Shown: positions 61,401-61,635 of the stretch, piece after piece | Numbering within the stretch: the stretch's first letter is position 1 | Layout of the letters: each line of letters opens with the position of its first letter | Assembly (NCBI GenBank): GCA_964017125.1 | Contig: OZ024903.1 | Location: 84,764,300-84,828,299 of the forward strand | Origin: Flabesymbios commensalis | Taxonomy: Eukaryota > Annelida > Polychaeta > Terebellida > Flabelligeridae | Length of the DNA stretch: 64,000 nt | Direction of reading: 5' to 3' | Position numbers and translations under genes: made by a program | Notes under the pieces: generated by a model | The model's input: only the letters and a program-made list of their open reading frames with translations | Told to the model about the DNA's origin: nothing | The model's database searches: none

Positions 61401-61445
61401 TACTGGCAGTGTTTTTATTTTGCTGTTGACTTGATTTCAGAGTGA
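6142..61445 (+). CDS. trio: Trio/Kalirin-family RhoGEF-kinase, short (Duet-like) form; spliced gene model
   Basis: Exons (join): 6142-6351, 29044-29256, 40369-40586, 44172-44238, 45055-45164, 45488-45557, 46926-47012, 47636-47728, 48061-48189, 48580-48783, 49362-49542, 50496-51085, 52155-52366, 53069-53180, 54187-54375, 54720-54816, 55199-55489, 55757-55835, 56271-56471, 56942-57080, 57429-57604, 58235-58414, 59007-59121, then probably 60762-60783 and 61441-61445. The first 23 exons sum to 3,963 nt, exactly 1,321 codons, with every phase matching. Domains by residue: N-terminal linker 1-213, DH2 about 214-398, PH2 about 400-526, disordered linker 528-724, SH3 about 727-790, Ig 833-927, FN3 929-1022, kinase about 1046-1300. 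Family knowledge: the second DH-PH of Trio/Kalirin activates RhoA-type GTPases at membrane and cytoskeleton during axon guidance and cell migration. SH3/Ig/FN3 are binding modules. Domain order and exon-to-exon similarity make the family assignment firm. Whether the N-terminal GEF1 half lies upstream cannot be seen. Orthology to TRIO rather than KALRN is not separable, since most invertebrates have one gene. Confidence 0.93.
6445..6540. repeat. Family A foldback element, 94 bp past trio exon 1
   Basis: Left end CCAGTAAACACTCGA, right end TCGAGTGTTTACTGGG. The 25-bp outer arms differ at one base; the core GGGCCAGCGTCGTGG is retained. It lies early in intron 1, so it would be transcribed with the gene. 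Confidence 0.85.
7004..7111. repeat. Family A foldback element
   Basis: GGCAAACACGAGGCGTT at the left, GTTCGTGTTTTTT at the right; inner arms TGTTTTAATGTTGGACCA and complement pair around CCGTCTTCGACG. Confidence 0.8.
10080..11158. repeat. 34-bp minisatellite, about 31 units
   Basis: Unit GGTCTGGCAGGACAATGG + GTCCAGATACAGTATA, 34 bp, with variants (CTGGTGGG, CTGGCCTG, GATATGGTATA). On the minus strand no unit frame has a stop, so three long overlapping frames appear (up to 369 codons) with a 34-codon superperiod. This is a repeat artefact, not a gene: no conserved start, no codon bias, all frames alike. Confidence 0.95.
11820..12115. mobile_element. Family C-related element (long-arm subtype)
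   Basis: Contains CACTTGTAGTTGTGTCTCGC and CCACAACTTCAAGTGGC, extended by AACCAAATATGAGTAATTTT and its complement, then ACATTTGCAAATCTTGGATG. The same subtype recurs near 33.2-33.4, 48.3-48.5, 52.7, 54.9, 57.85 and 59.9 kb. Confidence 0.7.
12600..12840 (+). mobile_element. Family G MITE remnant
   Basis: CCCTTTCAACCCGCACGATG and GCATCAAAGCATCATCTTGC, CTAAACCGAGGGGATTAAG, AGTTATCTTCATCCACTA; right half decayed and followed by an inverted family D remnant (about 12840-12990). Confidence 0.7.
13560..13695. mobile_element. Family C-related foldback with long outer arms
   Basis: Outer arms ACGTTTCAGTATTT..CACAGTAG and CTACTGTGAAATACTGAAACG pair around the C core CACTTGAAGTTGTGGGTCGC, here in inverse orientation. 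Confidence 0.8.
14226..14303. repeat. Family B hairpin
   Basis: AACAGCAGTAACTGATTACT and AAGCAGTTACTGCTGTTTTG, then the conserved right end TGCACTTTGCACGGCA. Confidence 0.8.
14482..14588. repeat. Family A foldback, AAACATTTGTATAAC subtype
   Basis: Ends CCCAGCAAACACAAAAT and TTTTGTGTTTACTG; arms of TTGTATAAC/GTTATACAA type around GGCCCAACGTCTTCGACG. Near-identical in plan to the copies at 22951, 31814 and 34888. Confidence 0.85.
14657..14782. repeat. Family A foldback element (divergent arms)
   Basis: CCCAGCAAACATGAGGCG at the left and ATCGTGTTTGCTGTGGG at the right; the core is altered to CCGGAGTCACAGGCGG, and pairing is imperfect. Confidence 0.7.
16103..16196. repeat. Family A foldback element
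   Basis: ACAAGACGTTGGCCCAATG and its partial complement flank a core of CCAGCGGCACAG. Degenerate right arm. Confidence 0.65.
17360..17617 (+). mobile_element. Family D TTAA-type MITE (older copy)
   Basis: GACGTCAGAATCTGACGTC stem then the family D body (CATAGGTATTCAAATGAATC, AAACCCTTTGGTCTCCATGA) and right end GAGGG-TTAA. Its terminal TTAA (17614-17617) also starts the next copy. Confidence 0.75.
17614..17862 (+). mobile_element. Family D TTAA-type MITE
   Basis: Strong palindrome at 17630-17709 (ACAGCGCGGGGATCGACT .. complement) with GACGTCTGTAGACGTC at its centre, then the common body and right end TTCAAGGG-TTAA. Directly abuts the preceding copy. Confidence 0.85.
17985..18546 (+). mobile_element. 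Family E MITE carrying a SINE, abutting a family G copy
   Basis: Left CCCTTGTTCTGCTAGG, right GCGGCACAAGGG-TTAA (18543-18546). The SINE at 18142-18437 splits its CATTCATTTGgAGCTGG core. The same TTAA then starts a family G element (CCCTTTAAACCATCACGATG). Confidence 0.85.
18142..18437 (+). mobile_element. tRNA-derived composite SINE with 12-bp target duplication
   Basis: TTCATTCATTTG flanks both sides (18130-18141 and 18438-18449). The head, TAGTGGTTAGCACCGCTGCC and GGGTTCGGTTCCCGG, resembles a tRNA-Glu-like A and B box. A second tRNA-like unit (GTAGCGTGCTCGG .. CTCGAATTTCGAATCC) follows. The tail is GGCCCAGTTTAGCCTATATG .. GATTCATTTC. Pol III promoter boxes are intact by eye. Confidence 0.85.
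21539..21961. repeat. Cluster of four family A foldbacks in a row
   Basis: Four complete copies lie end to end at 21539-21637, 21648-21752, 21765-21862 and 21863-21961, each with GAGACGTTGATCCAATG-like left arms, a CCAGCGTCGCAGACG-like core and the inverse arm ending TCGTGTTT. Each copy has its own arm changes. Confidence 0.88.
22232..22302. repeat. Inverted repeat with AGCCAGAGTGTC arms
   Basis: AGCCAGAGTGTC and GACACTCTGGCT pair perfectly over 12 bp with a 14-nt loop, and the pairing extends outward imperfectly (ACATTGACC / GTTGACAT). Confidence 0.8.
22951..23059. repeat. Family A foldback, AAACATTTGTATAAC subtype
   Basis: Ends CCCAGTAAACACTAAAC and GTGTGTACTGGG; core GGCCCAACGTCTTCGACG. 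AA flanks both sides, a possible 2-bp duplication. Confidence 0.85.
23974..24121. repeat. Two family B elements in tandem
   Basis: A full copy at 23974-24046 (GGCAAAGAGCACTAACTGAT to ACTGCCATTTGCC) is followed by a second copy at 24062-24121 ending CTATTCGCCTTTGCATGG. Confidence 0.75.
24744..24986 (+). mobile_element. Family D TTAA-type MITE
   Basis: CTCGGGGATAGACTTTAGAC and complement, then body CATAGGTAATCAAATGAAGC, right end AAAGGG-TTAA. Confidence 0.8.
25344..25437. repeat. Family A foldback element
   Basis: Ends CCCAGCAAACATGAGACG and TTTTGTTGGCTGGG; core TTGGTCCACCGTCTACGACA. Confidence 0.75.
28084..28184. repeat. Family A foldback element with private arms
   Basis: Inner arms CCAGTGCTGGCTTAATATT and complement are not found in other copies, yet pair almost perfectly around the standard core GGCCAACGTCGCAGACG. 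Confidence 0.85.
28965..29043 (+). repeat. 31-bp tandem repeat forming the exon 2 acceptor
   Basis: Two and a half units of GTACTGCTGA(A/T)TGTGTACATG + TA(T/C)TGATGAT; the last unit stops at GCTGATTGTAG, the splice acceptor. Each unit contains CTGAT, which fits a branch-site consensus. Confidence 0.8.
29044..29256 (+). CDS. trio: trio exon 2 (acidic linker)
   Basis: Residues 71-141, phase 0 at both ends, donor CTG|GTGAGT. The encoded segment is rich in Glu, Val, Pro and Gln (for example [19 protein letters not shown]) with no recognisable domain, as expected for the poorly conserved stretch ahead of GEF2. The acceptor TTGTAG|GAGCAG lacks a normal pyrimidine tract and sits in a 31-bp tandem repeat. 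The exon is called because it is open, GC-richer than its surroundings and in phase with both neighbours; 213 nt is a multiple of three, so it could be skipped in some transcripts. Confidence 0.78.
30536..30647. repeat. Family A foldback element
   Basis: Ends CCCAGCAGAGACAAAACG and CGTCTTGTCTCTGCTGGG show the same AGAGAC change on both arms. TT flanks both sides. Confidence 0.85.
30843..30903. repeat. Family A-like foldback with unrelated arms
   Basis: CATCGTCTGCTGAATGCCGG and its complement flank GTCAACGTCGATGGACGTT. Only the core resembles family A. Confidence 0.75.
31331..31362. repeat. Poly-C run
   Basis: A C homopolymer interrupted by one A. Other C runs lie at 31120-31135, 32946-32960 and 58525-58540. 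Confidence 0.95.
31631..31690. repeat. Family B hairpin
   Basis: TGCAAAGTGAGAAGGCAGT.. left arm and AGCAGCTACTGTCTTC right arm, with some mismatches. Confidence 0.7.
31814..31911. repeat. Family A foldback, AAACATTTGTATAAC subtype
   Basis: Ends CCCAGTAAAAACAAAAC and GTTTTGTGTTTACTGG; the left side of the core is shortened. Confidence 0.8.
32430..32705. other. CpG-dense patch in intron 2
   Basis: Dozens of CG dinucleotides (ACGCGAGCGCG, TAACGCGACGACAGACGCG, GTCGCGCGATTTCGCG twice in a row) in otherwise CpG-poor AT-rich DNA. No conserved exon. CCAACGCG and CGCGTTGG bracket the doubled motif. It could be a mobile repeat or a regulatory island. Confidence 0.7.
33841..34195 (+). repeat. 119-bp tandem repeat, three units
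   Basis: Units begin near 33841, 33960 and 34079 with AAATACATTTCTCAAAAACC, continue TTAGTTTTCTGGAAATGTTC and end CCAACAATCTCAAGCGTGTA. The first unit is the most diverged. Confidence 0.9.
34888..34995. repeat. Family A foldback, AAACATTTGTATAAC subtype
   Basis: Best copy of the subtype: CCCAGCAAACACAAAACATT at the left and its full complement at the right, around GGCCAACGTCTTCGACGTTGG. Confidence 0.88.
35515..35623. repeat. Family A foldback element
   Basis: CCCAGCAAACACTTGACATT to CGTCTCGTGTTTGCTGAG around GGGCCGACATCGAAGACG. Confidence 0.85.
36453..36907. repeat. Direct repeat with flanking hairpins
   Basis: Two related blocks share GAGCCAA..GAACCGATAAA and TTAAA.GTC.ATTAGCC (near 36617 and 36812). 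A 12-bp-arm hairpin lies at each side: TTTGTGGTGTT / AACACCACAAA at 36453-36484 and AAAGTATTGGAC / GTCCAATACTTT at 36876-36907. Confidence 0.55.
37319..37455. repeat. (ATT)n microsatellite
   Basis: About 40 ATT units with a few interruptions (TTTTTGGT, TTTTTATT, ACT). The poly-Asn frame on the minus strand is only a product of this repeat. Confidence 0.97.
37727..37979 (+). mobile_element. Family G TTAA-type MITE
   Basis: AACCCTTTAAGCCCTCACGA at the left, GATTGAAAGGG-TTAA at the right; internal GATGCATTAAAGCATC stem and a second stem AAGTCGAGAATTGCGACAGC / CAATTCGCGGCTTG. Confidence 0.85.
39425..39522. repeat. Family A foldback element
   Basis: CCAATGTTGGGTTATTGTT and complement around GGGCCAGCGTCACAGACGG; outer right end lost. 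Confidence 0.75.
39909..40156 (+). mobile_element. Family C TTAA-type MITE
   Basis: TTAACCCTTTAACCGACAAA at the left, stem CACTTGGAAGTTGTGTCTCG / GCGATCCACAACTTCAAGTG, right end CACCGGCGGTTAAAGGGG-TAAT. In intron 2 just ahead of exon 3. Confidence 0.85.
40369..40586 (+). CDS. trio: trio exon 3 (linker before DH2)
   Basis: Residues 142-214, phase 0 to 2. Acceptor TGTTTTAG|GGGGAC, donor AGACG|GTAAGT. Thr/Pro/Glu-rich ([16 protein letters not shown]) and ending in a basic CRHKRR that joins directly to the first DH helix, as in Trio/Kalirin where basic residues precede the second DH domain. A family C MITE begins only about 18 nt past the donor. Confidence 0.88.
40604..40848 (+). mobile_element. 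Family C MITE starting about 18 bp after the exon 3 donor
   Basis: ACCCTTTAACCGCCAAATTA at the left, TTGAAGTTGTGTCTCGCTG / GCGATCCACAACTTCAAGTG stem, right end CGGGACCGGCTGTCAAGGGGG. Same orientation as the copy at 39909. Confidence 0.85.
41378..41505 (+). mobile_element. tRNA-derived SINE fragment
   Basis: TGGCCTAGAGG fits the pol III A box and GTTTCGAATCC nearly fits the B box; CTGTTGCTGGAGGGTAGTGT parallels the middle of the SINE at 18142. Its 3' part is replaced by a family A element. Confidence 0.7.
41508..41598. repeat. Family A foldback element next to a SINE remnant
   Basis: Right end GAACGTCTCGTGTTTTCTGG, core GGGCCATTGTCGTAGACGG, left outer end replaced by SINE-like sequence. Confidence 0.7.
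42510..42600. repeat. Family A foldback element
   Basis: Arms TTGTATTAATGCTGGGC and GCCCGGCATTAATTCA around CACCGTCCGTGATGG. Confidence 0.7.
43340..44000 (+). repeat. Tandem array of about 145-bp units rich in ATTTGCAT, intron 3
   Basis: Four to five degenerate units marked by ACCCTCTGATGGATTATCTGG at about 43345, 43475, 43618, 43763 and 43918. Each holds two GCTAATTTGCATAT blocks; seven exact ATTTGCAT octamers are seen. The array ends about 170 bp before exon 4. Confidence 0.9.
44172..44238 (+). CDS. trio: trio exon 4 (DH2, conserved region 1)
   Basis: Residues 214-236. Completes an Arg codon with exon 3 and reads [20 protein letters not shown], the E-T-E-x-x-Y-V-x-D-L signature of DH conserved region 1, very close to the GEF2 start of vertebrate Trio and Kalirin. 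Acceptor TTACAG|G, donor GAG|GTTTGT, phase 2 to 0. Confidence 0.95.
44577..45000. mobile_element. MITE with AGTA(A/G)AACCTGCTAT ends, carrying a family G copy
   Basis: Ends AGTAAAACCTGCTATGAGCA and TGCTAATAGCAGGTTCTACT are inverted; several GAGCAGCCAC repeats lie inside. It is split by the family G element at 44699-44950. In intron 4. Confidence 0.85.
44699..44950 (+). mobile_element. Family G MITE, complete, TTAA both sides
   Basis: TTAA 44699-44702 and 44947-44950 around CCCTTTCAACCCTCACGATG .. CAGGCTTGAAAGGG. Very similar to the copy at 37727. Confidence 0.9.
45055..45164 (+). CDS. trio: trio exon 5 (DH2)
   Basis: Residues 237-273. Reads [10 protein letters not shown]... and [18 protein letters not shown], nearly identical in pattern to vertebrate GEF2 ([19 protein letters not shown]). 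Acceptor TTTGCCAG|GGC, donor AGAGA|GTAAGG, phase 0 to 2. Confidence 0.95.
45488..45557 (+). CDS. trio: trio exon 6 (DH2)
   Basis: Residues 273-296. Only one frame fits: [20 protein letters not shown], matching the F-x-x-E-L-E-K-C-x-E-x-P segment of vertebrate GEF2. Acceptor CTTTTAG|A. Two overlapping GT donors follow (45558 and 45562); only 45558 keeps phase 0 for exon 7. The longest ORF through this stretch is in a different, wrong frame. Confidence 0.92.
45742..46062 (+). mobile_element. Family E TTAA-type MITE carrying a family F insertion
   Basis: Left end TTAACCCTTATATATACG, core stem CATTTGAAGCTGGAAATTGC and its exact complement (about 45974-46021), right end TTCAGCAGCACACAGGTTGA (degenerate). 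In trio intron 6. Confidence 0.82.
45763..45852. mobile_element. Family F palindromic MITE, 82 bp, inside a family E copy
   Basis: TTAA 45763-45766 and 45849-45852 bound CCCTTTCACCACTGAAGCCC to GTGGTGAAAGGG. Inserted a few bases into a family E element whose left TTAACCCTT is at 45742. Confidence 0.9.
46063..46925 (+). other. Rest of trio intron 6
   Basis: Plain AT-rich DNA after the family E/F composite. Near its end, two tandem CTGTAC.TGAATTTGCATAAT blocks (46869-46912) lie just upstream of the exon 7 acceptor. Confidence 0.6.
46926..47012 (+). CDS. trio: trio exon 7 (DH2)
   Basis: Residues 297-325, 29 codons, phase 0-0. Encodes [20 protein letters not shown], matching the ERRLHMY..YCQNKPKSE block of vertebrate GEF2. 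Acceptor ATTTTCAG|GAA, donor GAG|GTAATT. Confidence 0.96.
47636..47728 (+). CDS. trio: trio exon 8 (DH2, conserved region 3)
   Basis: Residues 326-356, 31 codons, phase 0-0. Encodes [20 protein letters not shown] then QLLLK, the most conserved DH helix, which contacts the GTPase switch regions. Acceptor CTGACAG|GAA, donor AAG|GTTAGA. Confidence 0.97.
48061..48189 (+). CDS. trio: trio exon 9 (end of DH2)
   Basis: Residues 357-399, 43 codons, phase 0-0. Contains [20 protein letters not shown] and NVGRLQGF, the end of the DH helical bundle leading into PH (vertebrates: [27 protein letters not shown]). Acceptor TGCAG|GAT, donor CAG|GTAATA. Confidence 0.96.
48580..48783 (+). CDS. trio: trio exon 10 (PH2, first half)
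   Basis: Residues 400-467, 68 codons, phase 0-0. [17 protein letters not shown] opens the PH barrel, followed by [16 protein letters not shown] and [10 protein letters not shown], each matching the vertebrate GEF2 PH strands. The insert between strands ([15 protein letters not shown]) is not conserved. Acceptor TTTTCAG|GGT, donor AAA|GTAAGA. Confidence 0.96.
49362..49542 (+). CDS. trio: trio exon 11 (PH2, second half)
   Basis: Residues 468-528, phase 0 to 1. Completes the PH domain: [20 protein letters not shown], then the C-terminal helix [20 protein letters not shown] with the invariant Trp. Acceptor TTGTAG|GTG, donor AGAG|GTGGGT. Confidence 0.94.
49897..50022 (-). mobile_element. Family G MITE, inverted and internally deleted
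   Basis: TTCAAGCTTGAATTTACCAT, TTCTAAAACCCCTAAGGAAA and TTGCTTTGATGCATCTAACG follow the inverse order of the family; the stem region is missing. Confidence 0.7.
50178..50416 (-). mobile_element. Family C MITE, inverted, TTAA both sides
   Basis: 231 bp between TTAA 50178-50181 and 50413-50416; CCCTTTAATCGCCGGTGCCG at the left equals the inverse of the right end of the other copies. In intron 11, ending about 80 bp before exon 12. Confidence 0.87.
50496..51085 (+). CDS. trio: trio exon 12 (large disordered linker)
   Basis: Residues 528-724, the longest exon (590 nt), phase 1 to 0. It starts [11 protein letters not shown], equivalent to the vertebrate N-A-L-T-S-P-I-E-Y-Q that closes PH2, then becomes Ser/Lys/Gln-rich low-complexity sequence with basic clusters ([20 protein letters not shown]) and a Gly/His/Cys patch near the end. 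No domain is seen. It links GEF2 to SH3 and offers many Ser/Thr phosphorylation and SH3-ligand possibilities. Acceptor TTTTTTCAG|CTT, donor CCG|GTAAGT. Confidence 0.93.
51190..51720. mobile_element. Nested cluster of TTAA-type MITEs (families D, F, C, D, E) in intron 12
   Basis: A family D copy (about 51195-51389) is interrupted at its terminal TTAA by a family F element (51394-51475). A family C core follows (51500-51555), then a second, short family D copy (51556-51640) and an E-like stem (51640-51700). Confidence 0.75.
51390..51479. mobile_element. Family F palindromic MITE, 82 bp, TTAA both sides
   Basis: TTAA 51390-51393 and 51476-51479 flank CCCTTTCACCACTGAAGCCC .. GGTGAAAGGG. Nearly the whole element is one hairpin. 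Five differences from the copy at 45767, so the family is fairly young. Confidence 0.9.
52027..52097. repeat. Family B hairpin with matched arm change
   Basis: AAAGGTAGTATCTGCTTACT and AAGCAGATACTGCCTTTTG pair. Relative to other copies (GTAACTGC/GCAGTTAC) both arms changed to GTATCTGC/GCAGATAC. Confidence 0.85.
52155..52366 (+). CDS. trio: trio exon 13 (SH3 domain)
   Basis: Residues 725-795, phase 0 to 2. One exon holds a whole SH3 fold: [20 protein letters not shown] (the A-L-Y-D-Y and acidic RT-loop positions), [20 protein letters not shown], and GWIPAHVL with the conserved Pro. The usual ALYDY Tyr is replaced in VCDY, so ligand choice may differ. Acceptor GTAACAG|GGT, donor AACAG|GTAACA. 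Confidence 0.94.
52918..52992 (+). mobile_element. SINE 3' tail fragment
   Basis: GGCCCAGTTTAGCCTACATG, TGCATAAAAGCTGGCC, CTCATTCATTTCATTT match the tail of the SINE at 18142 with a few changes. The head is missing. In intron 13. Confidence 0.75.
53069..53180 (+). CDS. trio: trio exon 14 (basic Ser-rich linker)
   Basis: Residues 795-832, phase 2 to 0. Reads [20 protein letters not shown] then [18 protein letters not shown]: basic, Ser-rich, resembling the KSFR-type linker before the Ig domain in vertebrate Trio/Kalirin, with possible basophilic kinase sites. Acceptor TTTTTCAG|G, donor AAA|GTGAGT. Confidence 0.9.
53356..53605 (+). mobile_element. Family D MITE, complete, TTAA both sides
   Basis: 242 bp between TTAA (53356-53359) and TTAA (53602-53605), ends CCCTTACAGCACGGGGATCG and CTTCAAGGG. 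Internal palindrome centred on GACGTCTGTAGACGTC. Lies in trio intron 14. TTAA target and CCCT ends are piggyBac-superfamily traits. Confidence 0.88.
53762..54012 (+). mobile_element. Family E MITE, TTAA both sides
   Basis: TTAACCCTTGTGCTGCTAAG at the left, TTCAGCAGCACAAG.C-TTAA at the right, stem TTTGAAGCTCG and CCAGCTTCAAATG. The outer GTGCTGCT/AGCAGCAC ends pair. Confidence 0.85.
54187..54375 (+). CDS. trio: trio exon 15 (Ig domain, first part)
   Basis: Residues 833-895, 63 codons, phase 0-0. I-set immunoglobulin features: [20 protein letters not shown] with the B-strand Cys, ALAWRGPNG with the core Trp, and [14 protein letters not shown] leading to the E strand. Acceptor TTTACAG|GCT, donor CAT|GTAAAT. 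Confidence 0.95.
54720..54816 (+). CDS. trio: trio exon 16 (Ig domain, second part)
   Basis: Residues 896-928, phase 0 to 1. [20 protein letters not shown] gives the D-x-G-x-Y-x-C motif with the second disulfide-position Cys, then the final strand AHLTVTG. Acceptor GTTGTAG|ATA, donor ACAG|GTGGAC. Confidence 0.94.
55199..55489 (+). CDS. trio: trio exon 17 (fibronectin type III domain)
   Basis: Residues 928-1025, phase 1-1, one exon for one FN3 fold. [20 protein letters not shown] has the early Pro and B-strand Trp; [14 protein letters not shown] and [20 protein letters not shown] give the C strand and the Tyr-containing F strand; GPASHPINV ends the domain. Phase 1-1 is typical of shuffled extracellular-type modules. 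Acceptor ACTAG|GT, donor ACAG|GTACTT. Confidence 0.95.
55757..55835 (+). CDS. trio: trio exon 18 (FN3-kinase junction), tandem acceptor
   Basis: Residues 1025-1051, phase 1 to 2. Reads [20 protein letters not shown] then the start of the kinase glycine loop. The acceptor is TTTCAGCAG: use of either AG (exon start 55757 or 55760) keeps the frame and adds or drops one Ala. Donor GCTAG|GTATAA. The codon split across the exon 18/19 junction is the Arg of the glycine loop. Confidence 0.9.
56271..56471 (+). CDS. trio: trio exon 19 (kinase N-lobe)
   Basis: Residues 1051-1118, phase 2-2. [20 protein letters not shown] then K: the AVK lysine is present; [10 protein letters not shown] supplies the helix-C Glu; ALVFPM is the hinge approach. 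Vertebrate Kalirin reads ELGRGRFSVVKK where this protein reads [12 protein letters not shown], so the first glycine of the loop is Ala. Acceptor TTTTTCAG|AG, donor CCCAT|GTGAGT. Confidence 0.95.
56942..57080 (+). CDS. trio: trio exon 20 (kinase hinge to catalytic loop)
   Basis: Residues 1118-1164, phase 2 to 0. [20 protein letters not shown] covers the hinge and helix [20 protein letters not shown] ends in the catalytic loop. The loop is HLD rather than HRD, as also in vertebrate Trio/Kalirin. The intron falls directly before the PEN of the catalytic loop. Acceptor GTTACAG|G, donor AAG|GTTAGT. Confidence 0.95.
57429..57604 (+). CDS. trio: trio exon 21 (kinase activation segment)
   Basis: Residues 1165-1223, phase 0 to 2. 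Begins PENLMV, contains [14 protein letters not shown] (Mg-binding DFG) and [14 protein letters not shown] (APE), then STDIW. Catalytic Asp, Asn and DFG Asp are all present across exons 20-21, so an active kinase is expected. Acceptor TTTCGCAG|CCA, donor ATATG|GTTTGT. Confidence 0.96.
57840..58068. mobile_element. Family C-related element in intron 21
   Basis: CAGCCACTTGAAGTTGTGTC / GATCCACAACTTCAGGTGAC stem; right end near GTGTCCTAAGGG-TTAA, left AGCCCTTAGAGCACTGA. Confidence 0.7.
58235..58414 (+). CDS. trio: trio exon 22 (kinase C-lobe)
   Basis: Residues 1223-1283, phase 2-2. [20 protein letters not shown] is the helix F/G region; [20 protein letters not shown] matches the F-P-D-x-Y-F-x-x-V-S-x-x-A-K-x-F segment of Kalirin. 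Acceptor ATATTTAG|G, donor TTGAA|GTGAGT. The longest ORFs nearby do not follow this exon because it is bounded by intronic stops. Confidence 0.94.
58440..58898 (+). mobile_element. Family E MITE carrying a TA-flanked MITE
   Basis: TTAACCCTTGTACTGCTGGG at the left, GTACAATGG-TTAA at the right, core CATTTGAAGCTGGATATTGC. Interrupted after ATATATGTA by the element at 58478-58673. Confidence 0.8.
58478..58673. mobile_element. MITE with TACTGTATTTA ends and TA duplication
   Basis: Inverted ends TACTGTATTTATTCTAA and TTAGAGTAAATACAGTA, internal CTAATAAACGCCCACCC and a C-rich run; flanking TA. The TA target suggests a Tc1/mariner-like source. It sits cleanly in the ATATATAC stretch of a family E copy. 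Confidence 0.82.
59007..59121 (+). CDS. trio: trio exon 23 (kinase end and C-tail)
   Basis: Residues 1283-1321, phase 2 to 0. [15 protein letters not shown] carries the RP of helix I and the H-x-W-L end of kinase folds. The tail ends [12 protein letters not shown], matching the F-I-E-R-R-K-H-Q that precedes the last few dozen residues in vertebrate Trio and Kalirin. Acceptor CTTTCTAG|C, donor CAG|GTGAGT. Confidence 0.95.
59433..59486. repeat. Perfect 26-bp-arm hairpin in intron 23
   Basis: Arms 59433-59458 and 59461-59486 are exact complements with a 2-nt loop; the arm contains GAAAGGGTGTATCTGCAC. Confidence 0.97.
60402..60509. repeat. Family A foldback with perfect 34-bp arms
   Basis: Arms at 60417-60450 and 60464-60497 are exact complements over 34 bp with a 13-nt spacer containing GCGTCACAGACG. 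The inner arm sequence (CTATTGTTTGTTTGATG) is private to this copy. It lies in the long intron 23. Confidence 0.92.
60762..60783 (+). CDS. trio: Possible 22-nt microexon of trio
   Basis: A pyrimidine-rich acceptor (...ACCACCAG|CTC) and a textbook donor (GATG|GTAAGT) bound 22 nt that read LTEYLQD in the frame left by exon 23. Joined to the next candidate exon it would end the protein as ...[14 protein letters not shown]. Chosen because of the strong donor and fitting phase. The alternative is direct splicing of exon 23 to 61441, which would give the tail [12 protein letters not shown]. Confidence 0.45.
60816..60884. repeat. 33-bp-arm hairpin just after the microexon donor
   Basis: Arms 60816-60848 and 60852-60884 pair with one mismatch and a 3-nt loop; the arm contains AAAGGGTGTCTCTGCCAC. 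It begins 33 bp past the candidate microexon. Confidence 0.95.
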
Positions 61446-61635
61446 CTTATGTGTGGTCAGTCCACTCCATCTGTTCTGAAGCCATCGAGTGGCGGGGTCG
61501 TCACAGAGAAGAGGCGTGTTATGCCGGGATCCATCAGTCTGTACTTCTGAGAGCCGCCTGTACGGAGGGGCACTCCTGCCAGAAACCTCCTCAGTGGCTA
61601 GTCTGTGATGTCCCGCATGGGAGACGTTAAAGGGC
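61441..61635 (+). CDS. trio: Terminal trio exon (stop codon uncertain) and start of 3' UTR
   Basis: A good acceptor (TTGACTTGATTTCAG) at 61439-61440 precedes a GC-richer block to about 61630. With the microexon, the stop is TGA at 61443-61445 and the rest is 3' UTR. With direct splicing from exon 23, 12 residues follow before TGA. A second acceptor at 61459-61460, used in phase 0, would give a 29-residue tail starting STPSVLKPSSGGVV and ending at TGA after TTC. No clear poly(A) signal lies close by. Existence of a last exon here is likely; its exact reading is open. Confidence 0.5.
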
